Below are positions 8,105-15,334 of a DNA stretch of 22,611 nt, piece by piece; positions within the stretch are counted from its first letter, which is position 1; every line of letters starts with the position of its first letter. The position numbers and the translations under genes were made by a program. The DNA comes from Sulfuricurvum sp. (GTDB lineage: Bacteria > Campylobacterota > Campylobacteria > Campylobacterales > Sulfurimonadaceae). The notes beneath the pieces were generated by a model. It made no database searches. It worked only from the letters and a program-made list of their open reading frames with translations, and was not told the origin of the DNA. The stretch is from NCBI GenBank assembly GCA_014764075.1, contig JACXUE010000005.1, positions 1 to 22,611 of the forward strand, read 5' to 3'.

Positions 8105-9709
8105 ATGGTACAAGTTACAAAATTAACAATGCGCTTCGGTAGCCGGATTTTATTCGAGGGGATCAATCTCAAGCTCGACCGCAACAAACGTTACGGTCTC
8201 ATCGGTGCTAACGGTGCGGGAAAAACCACCTTTTTGAAAATCCTCAGTGGTGAGATTAAAGAGTACGAGGGGGAGATCTCTATTGAGCCGGGTCTTAAGG
8301 TGGGTGTTTTGGGGCAAAATCAATTCGCGTTTGAAGATTTCACCATTGCCGATGCGGTGTTGTGGGGGAACAAACGCCTTTATGACGCGATCAAAGAGAA
8401 AGAGCACCTCTATGCGACGGGCGATTTCGAAGACGACAAAGTCAATGACCGTCTCGCCGAACTGGAGATGATCTGTTGTGAAGAGGATCCGACGTATGAA
8501 TACGACGTTCAAATCGCGAAAATCCTCGAAAACGTTGGAATCGCTGCAGAGCATCATCACGATTTGATGTCAACCCTCCCCTCATCTGATAAATTCAAAG
8601 TCCTTTTGGCTCAAGTTCTTTATCCCAAACCGGATGTTTTGTTCCTTGATGAGCCGACGAATAACCTTGATATCGATACGATCGGATGGTTAGAACATGA
8701 GCTTCAACGCCATGAGGGGACAATGGTTGTTATCTCGCACGACCGACACTTTCTAAATTCCGTTGTCACCAATATTCTTGACGTCGATTTTCAAAAGATT
8801 CGTGAATTTACCGGAAATTACGATGATTGGTATTTGGCATCTACCGTTATGGCGAACCAAGCACAGTTGGAGCGTGACAAAAAACTCAAAGAGAAAGAGC
8901 AACTTGAGGCGTTTGTCCGCCGCTTTTCTGCCAATGCGTCAAAAGCAAAACAGGCTACATCCCGTCAAAAGCAGCTTGATAAATTGGTAATCGAAGATAT
9001 CAAGCCCTCATCTCGACGTGACCCGAGCATTGTGTTTAAAGCCAAACGCCAAATGGGGGATGAAGCACTCGACGTGATCAATGTATCACATAACTATGAT
9101 AATTTGGAAGTGCTCAAAAACATCAATCTTAAAATCGTTCCAGGTGAGAAAATTGCCGTGATCGGAGCAAACGGTGTAGGGAAGACGACACTTCTCAAAA
9201 TCATCATGGAAGAGCTTAAGCCTTCTCAAGGATCGATCAAATGGGGAGCAACTATCGAGCCTTCCTACTTCCCTCAAGACACCACTGACCGCATCAAAGG
9301 GATGGAAACACTCTATGATTGGCTCCGTGCGTTTGATCCCAAACGTGATATCAGTGAAATCCGCAACTGTTTGGGACGGATGCTTTTCAACGGTGAACAG
9401 CAAGAGAAGAGTATCGAGAAAATCTCAGGGGGTGAAAAACACCGTATGATGCTCTCTAAAATGATGCTAGAGGGGGGGAATTTCCTCGTTCTCGATGAGC
9501 CTACCAACCATCTTGATCTCGAAGCGATTATTGCACTCGGTGAAGCGTTGTACGAGTTTGACGGAAACGTTATCTGTGTAAGCCATGACCGTGAATTGCT
9601 CGATGCGTTCGCGGGACGTGTTATCGAACTTCATGCCGATGGAAGTTACATCGATTTTGTCGGAACGTATGAAGAATTTGCTGAAGCGAAGGCCAACGGT
9701 CATCTTTAA
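8105..9709 (+). CDS. ABC-F family ATPase, YbiT type
   Basis: ABC-F proteins are soluble twin-ATPase proteins that act on the ribosome rather than in transport. The 534-residue protein has two ABC domains: Walker A GANGAGKTT (about 34-42) and GANGVGKTT (about 352-360), Walker B VLFLDEPTNNLDIDT and FLVLDEPTNHLDLEA, and a charged linker between them (LERDKKLKEKEQLEAFVRRFSANASKAKQATSRQ). The first signature is degenerate (MSTLPSSDKFKVLLAQ instead of LSGGxxxRVxLA), while the second is intact (ISGGEKHRMMLS). The loss in domain one is also a trait of YbiT. Start is ATG at 8105 after a weak AAAGAG site. It probably modulates elongation; no resistance role is indicated. Confidence 0.92.
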   Translation: MVQVTKLTMRFGSRILFEGINLKLDRNKRYGLIGANGAGKTTFLKILSGEIKEYEGEISIEPGLKVGVLGQNQFAFEDFTIADAVLWGNKRLYDAIKEKEHLYATGDFEDDKVNDRLAELEMICCEEDPTYEYDVQIAKILENVGIAAEHHHDLMSTLPSSDKFKVLLAQVLYPKPDVLFLDEPTNNLDIDTIGWLEHELQRHEGTMVVISHDRHFLNSVVTNILDVDFQKIREFTGNYDDWYLASTVMANQAQLERDKKLKEKEQLEAFVRRFSANASKAKQATSRQKQLDKLVIEDIKPSSRRDPSIVFKAKRQMGDEALDVINVSHNYDNLEVLKNINLKIVPGEKIAVIGANGVGKTTLLKIIMEELKPSQGSIKWGATIEPSYFPQDTTDRIKGMETLYDWLRAFDPKRDISEIRNCLGRMLFNGEQQEKSIEKISGGEKHRMMLSKMMLEGGNFLVLDEPTNHLDLEAIIALGEALYEFDGNVICVSHDRELLDAFAGRVIELHADGSYIDFVGTYEEFAEAKANGHL

Positions 9710-9733
9710 GAAAAAAGTGAACAGGAATCTTGG

Positions 9734-10570
9734 ATGAACGACTACAAAAACTTTATCGGCCTAGGGGTAGCGGGTAATTTCGCTCTGCATCTCGAACAAG
9801 CGGGTGAAAGTGTCGATTTCAAAGATATCATTACCGAAGATCCCAACGGTCCCAAAGGGATGTTCCCTTTTTATATCCCGAATCGCGAGGGGCAGCTAGG
9901 GGTCTATCCGATTAGTCATGATACGATTATCCTTCCGCCTCAAGAGTGTAATGTCCAGCCTGAACCCGAGGTGGCGCTTATTTGTGATCTCACCTATGAT
10001 GATGAGGGGAACGTCACCGAGATTATCCCAAAATTTTTCGGAGCTTACAATGACTGCTCTTTGCGCATCGAGGGGGCATCCAAAATCAGCCACAAAAAAA
10101 ACTGGGGTGTCGCATCCAAAGGGCTATCGTCCACTTTGATCCCGATTGATAGGTTTGAGAAGGGGGGGGTGATGGAGAGCTATCGTATTGCCTCCTTTTT
10201 ACGACGTGAACGGATGTTGATGCGCTACGGCGAAGACGTTGAACTCACCGGATACAGTTTCTTTTACGAAAAGTTGATCGATTGGATGAAAAATCAGATC
10301 AACTCTCAGGTCGATTTTGGTCCATTAGAACCGATCCAATCGTATCTTAAAGAGGCAAATAACCCTTCACAAGCAATCATCAGTATTGGAGCAACCCGCT
10401 ACACCCATTTTGGGGAGACCAATTTCCTCCAAAAGGGGGATGAGGTGATTGTGGTGGTGTACGATAACAATCTCTACTGCAGGAATCCGATCCTCTCCAA
10501 AGCGAATAAAGGGGAATTGATGGATCAAGTGGGGATTAGTGCTCTCGTCCAAAAGGTTGTACGTGGTTGA
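9734..10570 (+). CDS. DUF5718 family protein, FAH-like fold
   Basis: I recognise this 278-residue protein as DUF5718, a family of unknown function. The segment QPEPEVALICDLTYD resembles the acidic metal-binding region of fumarylacetoacetate hydrolase-fold enzymes, and the C-terminal part (FLQKGDEVIVVVYDNNLYC) is compatible with that fold. The similarity supports at most a generic hydrolase/isomerase-like scaffold; no substrate can be named. It lies 24 bases after the ABC-F gene and overlaps the DUF1653 start by eight bases, so the downstream genes are likely co-transcribed with it. Confidence 0.75.
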   Translation: MNDYKNFIGLGVAGNFALHLEQAGESVDFKDIITEDPNGPKGMFPFYIPNREGQLGVYPISHDTIILPPQECNVQPEPEVALICDLTYDDEGNVTEIIPKFFGAYNDCSLRIEGASKISHKKNWGVASKGLSSTLIPIDRFEKGGVMESYRIASFLRRERMLMRYGEDVELTGYSFFYEKLIDWMKNQINSQVDFGPLEPIQSYLKEANNPSQAIISIGATRYTHFGETNFLQKGDEVIVVVYDNNLYCRNPILSKANKGELMDQVGISALVQKVVRG

Positions 10571-10769
10571 GAAAGGGTTGTACCGCCACTACAAAGGCAA
10601 ATATTACGAAGTGATCGGAGAAGCGAAGCACTCTGAAACAGGTGAACTCCTCGTCGTTTATCGCCCACTGTACGGTGAGCGAGGGTTGTGGGTACGCCCC
10701 TATAAAATGTTTACCGAAACGATGCCAAATGGGGTCAAACGGTTTGAATATTGCGGAGAGGTACAATGA
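10563..10769 (+). CDS. DUF1653 family small protein
   Basis: The 68-residue product reads GLYRHYKGKYYEVIGEAKHSETGE, LVVYRPLYGERGLWVRPYKMF and RFEYCGEVQ, the whole of the DUF1653 domain, a small beta-rich domain of unknown function. I chose GTG at 10563 because the domain normally starts within a few residues of GLYRHYKG and because AAAAGG lies six bases before it. GTG at 10539 would add eight residues. It overlaps the DUF5718 stop by eight bases and its own stop overlaps the next gene as ATGA. Confidence 0.85.
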   Translation: MVEKGLYRHYKGKYYEVIGEAKHSETGELLVVYRPLYGERGLWVRPYKMFTETMPNGVKRFEYCGEVQ

Positions 10770-11104
10770 GCCGAGGAGAGAAACTCAGCCTTGATCTCGG
10801 GGCTTCATGGGGTGAGGGGTGGAGTCTGGAAGAGAAAAAAGATACCAAGGTTGTCAAACTCCTCGAACCCACCGAACATCGCTTGGTTTTCCAAAAAGAA
10901 AAACGGAAAGGGAAGATCATTACGTTGATCGGACCATTTTATCTCAGTGAAGAGTCTGCCCAATCGACCCTCTCGAAATTGAAAAAATCGCTTGCATGCG
11001 GCGGTGCGTATAAAGAGTCATGGATGGAGTTTCAAGGCGATATTGCCCCGAAAGTACGCGAAAATCTCGAAAAAATGGGATTTCGATTCAAAAATCCCAA
11101 GTAA
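10766..11104 (+). CDS. SUI1/eIF1-like translation factor, YciH family
   Basis: The 112-residue protein carries the SUI1 fold in its second half: VFQKEKRKGKIITLIGPFYLSEESAQSTLSKLKKSLACGGAYKE followed by WMEFQGD, which matches the CGGxVK...IQGD core of bacterial YciH and archaeal/eukaryotic eIF1. YciH can discriminate initiation complexes in E. coli; here the role is inferred. Start is ATG at 10766, overlapping the DUF1653 stop, with GGAGAGG just upstream. The gene ends two bases before the end of the convergent diguanylate cyclase gene. Confidence 0.88.
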   Translation: MSRGEKLSLDLGASWGEGWSLEEKKDTKVVKLLEPTEHRLVFQKEKRKGKIITLIGPFYLSEESAQSTLSKLKKSLACGGAYKESWMEFQGDIAPKVRENLEKMGFRFKNPK

Positions 11105-11105
11105 A

Positions 11106-12353
11106 TTAAAGGGTTGTTGAAAACACAACCTGATTACGTCCGCGTTCTTTTGCCGCATAGAGGTTTGCATCAGCGGCATGGATGAGGGCATCGTCGCCGA
11201 TTTGGGCGGTTGGGGTGATGCAGATTCCCCCGATCGAGACACTGAGGGTCGGGAGGCTTTTTGATCCTTTATGTTCGATTCTTAAAGCCTCGACAGCACT
11301 ACGTATTTTTTCTCCGACGATTTTTCCGCTTTCACAATCACTATCAGAGAGGATGATCCCAAACTCCTCTCCCCCTAAACGAAACGGATAATCCCCCGGA
11401 CGCTGCAAGCTGTTTTTGAGGACGCGGGCAACGGCTTGGAGGGCGATATCGCCTTGAATGTGCCCGTAGGTATCGTTGTACTGTTTGAAGTAATCGATAT
11501 CGAGCATCATAAAGATGAACGGTTTACCGGAACGGAGGGAGCGTTTGAACTCCCGCTCATAGATAATGTTAAAATATCGGCGGTTATAGAGGGTGGTAAG
11601 GGAGTCTGTGTAAGAGGCCTGTTCAAGTTTCAGATTGAGATGCTTGAGTGTCTCCGTCGATTCGATCAGTTGATGCTGCTGCCATTCGATACGGGCGAAA
11701 ATTTTCCATGCCAATCCCATAACCAATGCCAAAATGACCACCAAAAAGAGGATAAGCCGCATTAGCGCATTTTCATATTCGGCGAGGAGTAATGCGTGTT
11801 CGTAGTGGGCGACCTCTTTTTCGTACTCGATCAGTTTTTCGATGGTGGCATGGATCAATTGAATATTCTCATCCAGTGTCGTGAGTGAGAGGGGATGGGT
11901 GCGATCGGGATAGCTGATGAGGGTGCGAACACGGATAAAATAGCTCTCAAGGCTGTTGATTTTTCCTTCGGTGTATTCCACATATGCCATCTCTTCAGAG
12001 CGCTTGTAGTGGGATCGATAGGTAGTCCAAAGCTGATTGATCTTTTCCAAACCGATCGATATCTCTTTGGCCGTTTGCTCATCGCTGAGGAGTTGGTTGC
12101 TCCACCGATAAATCGGGGAGGCGATATCGTTATGGTAGGTATTGTTGATGGCATTGAGCTCGCTGAGGGGGACGAGTGAGCCAAAATAGAGGGCATCGAG
12201 GTTACGTTTGATATTTTGGATATTGATATAGCCGATGAGACCTACGACAACGAGCCCAAATCCGACAACGAGAAGAAGATAGAGAAGTTTTCGTTTTAAG
12301 TTCAGTGATTCCACGGCTTTGAGGTCTTTAGATTGGATCCGAAACCTAAGCAA
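11106..12353 (-). CDS. Membrane-bound diguanylate cyclase (GGDEF)
   Basis: This 415-residue protein should make cyclic di-GMP from two GTP. It has a membrane helix at about 22-43, a largely helical periplasmic sensor region of about 155 residues resembling four-helix-bundle sensors, a second helix at about 199-219, a short coiled coil, and a GGDEF domain from SYTDSLTTLYNRRYF onward. The active-site motif is GGEEF (327-331). The product-inhibition site RxxD is present as RPGD (318-321), exactly five residues before it. There is no EAL or HD-GYP domain. The TTG at 12353 has GGAG immediately adjacent, which is too close for normal spacing; GTG at 12314 is an alternative start. The ligand is unknown. 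Confidence 0.9.
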   Translation of the reverse strand: MLRFRIQSKDLKAVESLNLKRKLLYLLLVVGFGLVVVGLIGYINIQNIKRNLDALYFGSLVPLSELNAINNTYHNDIASPIYRWSNQLLSDEQTAKEISIGLEKINQLWTTYRSHYKRSEEMAYVEYTEGKINSLESYFIRVRTLISYPDRTHPLSLTTLDENIQLIHATIEKLIEYEKEVAHYEHALLLAEYENALMRLILFLVVILALVMGLAWKIFARIEWQQHQLIESTETLKHLNLKLEQASYTDSLTTLYNRRYFNIIYEREFKRSLRSGKPFIFMMLDIDYFKQYNDTYGHIQGDIALQAVARVLKNSLQRPGDYPFRLGGEEFGIILSDSDCESGKIVGEKIRSAVEALRIEHKGSKSLPTLSVSIGGICITPTAQIGDDALIHAADANLYAAKERGRNQVVFSTTL

Positions 12354-12404
12354 CTCCTATACCAAAAGCGACTACAATTGAGCATTATTTTTTGGAGGCT
12401 GGTT

Positions 12405-12719
12405 ATGGCTAAACGACTCATCAAAGATGAACGGATCAAGACAATCGTGCATAACATTGCCGAAGATTTTCGATTTTCCCATGAAACGGGAGATTACGCG
12501 CTGTTGTTTTACAAAGCGGATACGGAGGGTGCGGTACGTGGTGCCGATATCGAGACGATGATCGAATACCTCTCTACTGGACTCTCTGAATTGCAAGACA
12601 ACATTCAGTGGCGACGGGAATTTTTGAGCGAGAATCCCGGAGTCGATGAGATGCGGATGTTGGAGAATCTGGGAGTGATCGAGAAAGAGTATATCGATTT
12701 ACTCGAATTTTTACGTTAG
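12405..12719 (+). CDS. Hypothetical protein, 104 residues
   Basis: I do not recognise this family. ATG at 12405 follows a strong GGAGG six bases upstream, and TACAAT at 12373-12378 is a plausible -10. The product begins MAKRLIKDERIKTIVHNIAEDF and is acidic, helical and soluble, with no signal peptide and no cysteines. It is transcribed divergently from the diguanylate cyclase gene. Its last nine bases overlap the end of the convergent 35-residue membrane peptide gene. Confidence 0.8.
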   Translation: MAKRLIKDERIKTIVHNIAEDFRFSHETGDYALLFYKADTEGAVRGADIETMIEYLSTGLSELQDNIQWRREFLSENPGVDEMRMLENLGVIEKEYIDLLEFLR

Positions 12720-12818
12720 GATGAGATAGAGCCCATAGCCGATAGCCCCAGCGATGAGAGCGATCAATGCAACTATGAGTACTAAGCGTGTAAACAGCAC
12801 CCATAAAAATCGTAGCAT
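12711..12818 (-). CDS. Putative 35-residue single-helix membrane peptide
   Basis: Directly after the rhodanese stop (TAAATG, no gap) an ATG at 12818 opens a 35-codon frame: MLRFLWVLFTRLVLIVALIA followed by LIAGAIGYGLYLILT. After a short start with two arginines it is a single long hydrophobic helix with no acidic residue, the form of a bacterial small membrane protein. The junction suggests translational coupling to the rhodanese. It ends inside the last codons of the convergent gene. No family is recognised. A chance open frame is possible at this length, but the hydrophobic composition and junction favour a real gene. Confidence 0.55.
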   Translation of the reverse strand: MLRFLWVLFTRLVLIVALIALIAGAIGYGLYLILT

Positions 12819-13220
12819 TTACGGTTTGGGTTTGTAGGGCTCAAGTGGAATTTTCTTTTGAATCGCGTATTGAATTCCCCCTTGCAAGTCGATAACGTTA
12901 TAGCCCATTTGTTTGCCTAAAAATGTCCCAACAGTTTGAGTTCGGTTACCGCTGTTGCAGATAAGGGCAAATTTTTCCTCTTTTTTGACCACTTTGTTCA
13001 GTTTCCCCATAAATGCATTGAGATCGTAGTTCCCTTGTTCATCGAAAAACATAATAGGGATTGAGCCTTTGATGATTCCGGTCTCTTTCCACTCGCTGGG
13101 TGTACGAATATCGATGATTTTGATTTTGGAATCGAGGAGTTTTTGATCGATCGGCTGACGGATATACTCGGCACTAAGTGTTGTAAATGCTAATAATAGT
13201 GAGAAAAAAGCTAAGCGCAT
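12819..13220 (-). CDS. Periplasmic rhodanese-like domain protein
   Basis: The 133-residue protein has a signal peptide (MRLAFFSLLLAFTTLSA) and one rhodanese domain: KIIDIRTPSEWKETGIIKGSIPI and the active-site loop ICNSGNRTQ, whose Cys is the sulfur acceptor, then NVIDLQGGI. Such proteins carry persulfide sulfur or bind sulfur compounds in the periplasm, which fits a sulfur-metabolising organism, but the substrate is not shown. GGAG lies five bases before the ATG and TACAAT at 13249-13254 is a likely -10 on this strand, overlapping the divergent promoter region. Confidence 0.9.
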   Translation of the reverse strand: MRLAFFSLLLAFTTLSAEYIRQPIDQKLLDSKIKIIDIRTPSEWKETGIIKGSIPIMFFDEQGNYDLNAFMGKLNKVVKKEEKFALICNSGNRTQTVGTFLGKQMGYNVIDLQGGIQYAIQKKIPLEPYKPKP

Positions 13221-13280
13221 ATTGGCTCCTAATAGGTATAATGACGGTATTGTATCTCTCTATGGTTAATGTGAGGTTGT
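13221..13280. promoter_or_regulatory. Divergent promoter pair
   Basis: In 60 bases, TATAAT at 13237-13242 (plus) and TACAAT at 13249-13254 (minus) are -10 boxes facing away from each other, for the gene at 13281 and the rhodanese gene. Only six bases separate the two boxes, so the two polymerases may compete. Confidence 0.5.
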
Positions 13281-13643
13281 ATGGCAGGCTCTAAAGAAGA
13301 AAATTCAAAACGGCTTCGGTATATTCGTCTTCTCGGGCGGTTTATCAGCGGAATAATCTCGTGGCTCTCCAAAGCACAAGCGCCGACCAAAGAGCAGTAT
13401 AATCAAAAGGTGGATATGAATTTTCGATTTTTAGAAAAAAACGAAGCGGTGAAACTCTACAAGGACGAATACACTGAACTTGAAGCACTGGGGCAAAAAA
13501 TTCTCGATTATCGAGCGAGCGATACTGATATTGAGACGATCAAAGAGGAGCTGTTTTACGCCCAAAATCAGCTTGAAAAACGGATAAATGCCCGCCGATA
13601 TAAAAAATCAAAACACAATAATCATGCAACGGATGGATGGTGA
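13281..13643 (+). CDS. Hypothetical charged, helical protein, 120 residues
   Basis: I do not recognise this protein. It starts at ATG 13281 behind GAGG, with a TATAAT 39 bases upstream. The sequence is rich in Lys, Glu and Arg. Residues 15-30 form a moderately hydrophobic helix (YIRLLGRFISGIISWL) that could lie on a membrane surface, and from about 55 to 110 heptad-like spacing (LEALGQKILDYRASDTDIET) suggests a coiled coil. The C-terminus is basic and His/Asn-rich. No enzymatic motif is visible. Confidence 0.7.
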   Translation: MAGSKEENSKRLRYIRLLGRFISGIISWLSKAQAPTKEQYNQKVDMNFRFLEKNEAVKLYKDEYTELEALGQKILDYRASDTDIETIKEELFYAQNQLEKRINARRYKKSKHNNHATDGW

Positions 13644-13725
13644 TTAAATCCTCCCTAAATATTCTAAAAATTTTAGTTCCTAGATCGATCAATATAACCT
13701 CTGAGATCAATCTTAGAAGATCTAA

Positions 13726-13887
13726 ATGGAAACGATTGGAAACGCTTTTTGGGTACCGAGCCTCGATATGGGAGTCTATATCTTGTTTGGTCTGTTGGCA
13801 GTGGCGGGAGCTGACCCTTACGCACTTGATGACATCAAGGGTAAAAGGGCAGTTTCTGCCATATCCGCAAGATATGGCAAGTTTTAG
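13726..13887 (+). CDS. Doubtful 53-codon ORF spanning the repeat
   Basis: The frame starts METIGNAFWVPSLDMGVYIL, continues with a hydrophobic stretch FGLLAVAGA, then DPYALDDIKGKRAVSAISAR, ending YGKF. The composition looks protein-like, with a possible membrane helix. However, the second repeat copy has single-base gaps that break this frame, and there is no clear ribosome binding site. I list it because it could be a real small protein or a decayed gene end; I think it is more likely a by-product of the repeat. Confidence 0.2.
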   Translation: METIGNAFWVPSLDMGVYILFGLLAVAGADPYALDDIKGKRAVSAISARYGKF

Positions 13888-13900
13888 GGGGGTGTAAGGA
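13811..13900 (+). repeat. Dispersed structured repeat, copy 1
   Basis: About 90 bases match 22451-22540, with the shared core CTGCCATATCCG and blocks CACTTGATGA, ATCAAG, ATATGGCAAG and TTTAGGGGG, plus a few single-base gaps. Hairpin 1 is CTTGAT-GAC-ATCAAG (13825-13839). Hairpin 2 is TGCCATAT-CCGCAAG-ATATGGCA (13857-13879). An alternative hairpin GGCAG-TTT-CTGCC (13848-13860) uses the left arm of hairpin 2. The ends CCTTACGC and GTGTAAGG can close the whole unit. Confidence 0.75.
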
Positions 13901-13954
13901 CATTTGTCCCTGATGCTTTGCGATCTATGAACGTAAAGTGCGTAACATCCGTTC

Positions 13955-14695
13955 TTAAGGTAGGCGATTGAGCCGATCTTTTACATCGCTGAGACGTACG
14001 AAACTGAATCCTTGCGCTTTGAGTTTTTCAACCCCTTCTTTAACCCCCTCACGGGTACCGCTTTCGGGATGATTCATATGTAGAAGGATAATATCGCCGC
14101 TTTTGGCATTGGCAATCTGAGAAGTAACTTTTTCGGCGCTAAAGGTTGCCCCCGCGTCTCCTAACACACTAAAACCTCCGATTTCTACTCCATTTTGACG
14201 GGCGATTTTCACCGCTTCTTTATCATAGTAGGCGGTTCCGGAGCGGAAAAAGAGGGGGCGTTTTCCGGTGAGTTTTTCGATCAATTCGCCGTTAGCGTTG
14301 ATTTCATTTTTTACCTCTTTAGCCGATGCGGTTCCTGGGATGTTGTAAATGCTTTTGCCATTTACTGAGAGGGGACGGTGTGCCGTGCCGTGATTGGCGA
14401 TCTCAAAGAGGGGATTGTCGGCTAGTTGTTTGAAAATTTCGGGATTGCTTTTGATCCAACGGGCATTGATAAAGAGGGTGGCGGGGATACGGTTGTCAAT
14501 GAGAAATCGAATGAGTTGCTCATCATACTGGGAACTACGAAAACTCCCTCCGCACGCATCGAAGGTGAGTGCGATCTCTTTTGTATCGCTCTGAAATGTG
14601 GTGGTTACTCCCGTGACGTTTTCACCCCATTGTGTAGGCTCATTTGCCATTAGAAAAAGGACGATGGTGATTAAAAGGGGGAGGAAGTATTTCAT
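13955..14695 (-). CDS. Exported polysaccharide deacetylase (NodB homology)
   Basis: The 246-residue protein has a signal peptide (MKYFLPLLITIVLFLMA) and a NodB domain that should remove acetyl groups from a cell-wall or surface polysaccharide, metal-dependently. Motif 1 is LTFDACGG: the catalytic-base Asp is kept but the second, metal-binding Asp of TFDDG is Ala. Motif 2 NHGTAHRPL holds both metal His. Later motifs are FFRSGTAYYD and DIILLHMNHP with the catalytic His region. The TFDAC form occurs in a subgroup of this family, so the enzyme may still be active. AGG lies nine bases before the ATG. The lipoprotein and small membrane protein genes lie upstream on the same strand. Confidence 0.9.
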   Translation of the reverse strand: MKYFLPLLITIVLFLMANEPTQWGENVTGVTTTFQSDTKEIALTFDACGGSFRSSQYDEQLIRFLIDNRIPATLFINARWIKSNPEIFKQLADNPLFEIANHGTAHRPLSVNGKSIYNIPGTASAKEVKNEINANGELIEKLTGKRPLFFRSGTAYYDKEAVKIARQNGVEIGGFSVLGDAGATFSAEKVTSQIANAKSGDIILLHMNHPESGTREGVKEGVEKLKAQGFSFVRLSDVKDRLNRLP

Positions 14696-14739
14696 CGAAA
14701 AAACCTAAAAACAAGATGGGTAAAGGTAACGAACCTCTC

Positions 14740-14922
14740 TTAGAGTTTGTTGCAGTCGCGATCTTTTCCAAAAATGCAACGACCGTTGGTGATGAGTTTT
14801 CGGATAAATAAAAAGAGAAAAATCGCCGCGATTACTCCGCTCATGATTGTTTGGATGAGTAACCCTTTGGAGAAAAAGGTGACTGCGGCGATAACAAAGG
14901 CGATTGTGAGGAGAAAGCACAT
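14740..14922 (-). CDS. Small membrane protein, 60 residues
   Basis: The product has two hydrophobic helices (FLLTIAFVIAAVTFFSKGLL and IMSGVIAAIFLFLFIRKLI) and a basic C-terminal tail with two Cys (NGRCIFGKDRDCNKL). ATG follows the lipoprotein stop without a gap (TAGATG), which argues for coupled translation and a real gene. I do not recognise a family. Confidence 0.6.
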   Translation of the reverse strand: MCFLLTIAFVIAAVTFFSKGLLIQTIMSGVIAAIFLFLFIRKLITNGRCIFGKDRDCNKL

Positions 14923-15081
14923 CTACTCGGTTTTCTCTTTGACGTATGCTGCCCCTTGGTTTACCTTTGATTTGGTCCAATTGACGGCATTTGAAGTATC
15001 CTGTTGAACTCCGCTCCATGTCGCAGAACATCCGGTGAAAAACAGTATGGCTATGATTGGTGAAAATAATGCTTTTAGCAT
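14923..15081 (-). CDS. Entericidin-like small lipoprotein
   Basis: The 52-residue product has a lipoprotein signal with lipobox FTGC (Cys 18), followed by SATWSGVQQDTSNAVNWTKS, a short amphipathic chain like that of the entericidin EcnA/EcnB family of small outer-membrane lipoproteins. I chose ATG at 15081 because AGGAG lies nine bases upstream and the signal peptide starts there (MLKALFSPIIAIL); the frame extends upstream to 15189 without signal-like sequence. The function in this organism is unknown. Confidence 0.7.
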   Translation of the reverse strand: MLKALFSPIIAILFFTGCSATWSGVQQDTSNAVNWTKSKVNQGAAYVKEKTE

Positions 15082-15241
15082 CTTAAAAATCTCCTGCAAA
15101 TGTTTTTCAAAGTCTAGCAGATGAATGCTGATAATGTATAGCGTTTTGACTCCAAACTGGAAAGGATCCAAAAAAAGTGGATTTTGCATAGGTATGAGAT
15201 TTTATCTAAAAAAGGTTATTTAAAACGGGGAGCAATTAAAG

Positions 15242-15316
15242 TGGTGACCCCAAGGGGATTCGAACCCCTATGGCCAGAATGAAAATCTGGAATCCTAACC
15301 ATTAGATGATGGGGCC
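15242..15316 (-). tRNA. tRNA-Glu (anticodon TTC)
   Basis: A full cloverleaf can be read on the minus strand: acceptor GGCCCCA pairing with TGGGGTC, D arm TCTAATGGTTAGGA, anticodon stem CCAGA/TCTGG with loop TTTTCAT (anticodon TTC), T arm AGGGGTTCGAATCCCCT, and encoded CCA. The length of 75 is right. It follows tRNA-Lys by 18 bases and is probably processed from the same precursor. Confidence 0.97.
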
Positions 15317-15334
15317 ACGTATGTGGCTAGTAAG

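Larger units (their letters stand above)
13644..13954. other. Gene-poor 311-base region holding a repeat copy
   Basis: No well-supported gene lies here. The first part is AT-rich, with the palindrome CTAAAA-A-TTTTAG at 13668-13680. A motif TACCGAGCCTCGATATG (13754-13770) resembles one at the window's right end. The structured repeat copy 1 occupies 13811-13900. An open frame of 53 codons (13726-13887) spans the motif and most of the repeat. The last 54 bases before the deacetylase stop show only a small GGAC-ATTT-GTCC hairpin. Confidence 0.6.

Noticed and set aside
11112..11130. GGTTGT...ACAACC hairpin between convergent genes as a terminator
   Set aside because: It lies in the coding end of the diguanylate cyclase gene and has no T-run on either side.
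13637..13897. 86-codon frame running through the gene-poor region
   Set aside because: It overlaps the preceding gene's end, has no ribosome binding site, unnatural composition, and only its last 15 codons match anything (the repeat).
13811..13900. Repeat copies as integron attC sites
   Set aside because: Both have large imperfect palindromes, but neither shows the required RYYYAAC and GTTRRRY ends in the right places, and no integrase is present.
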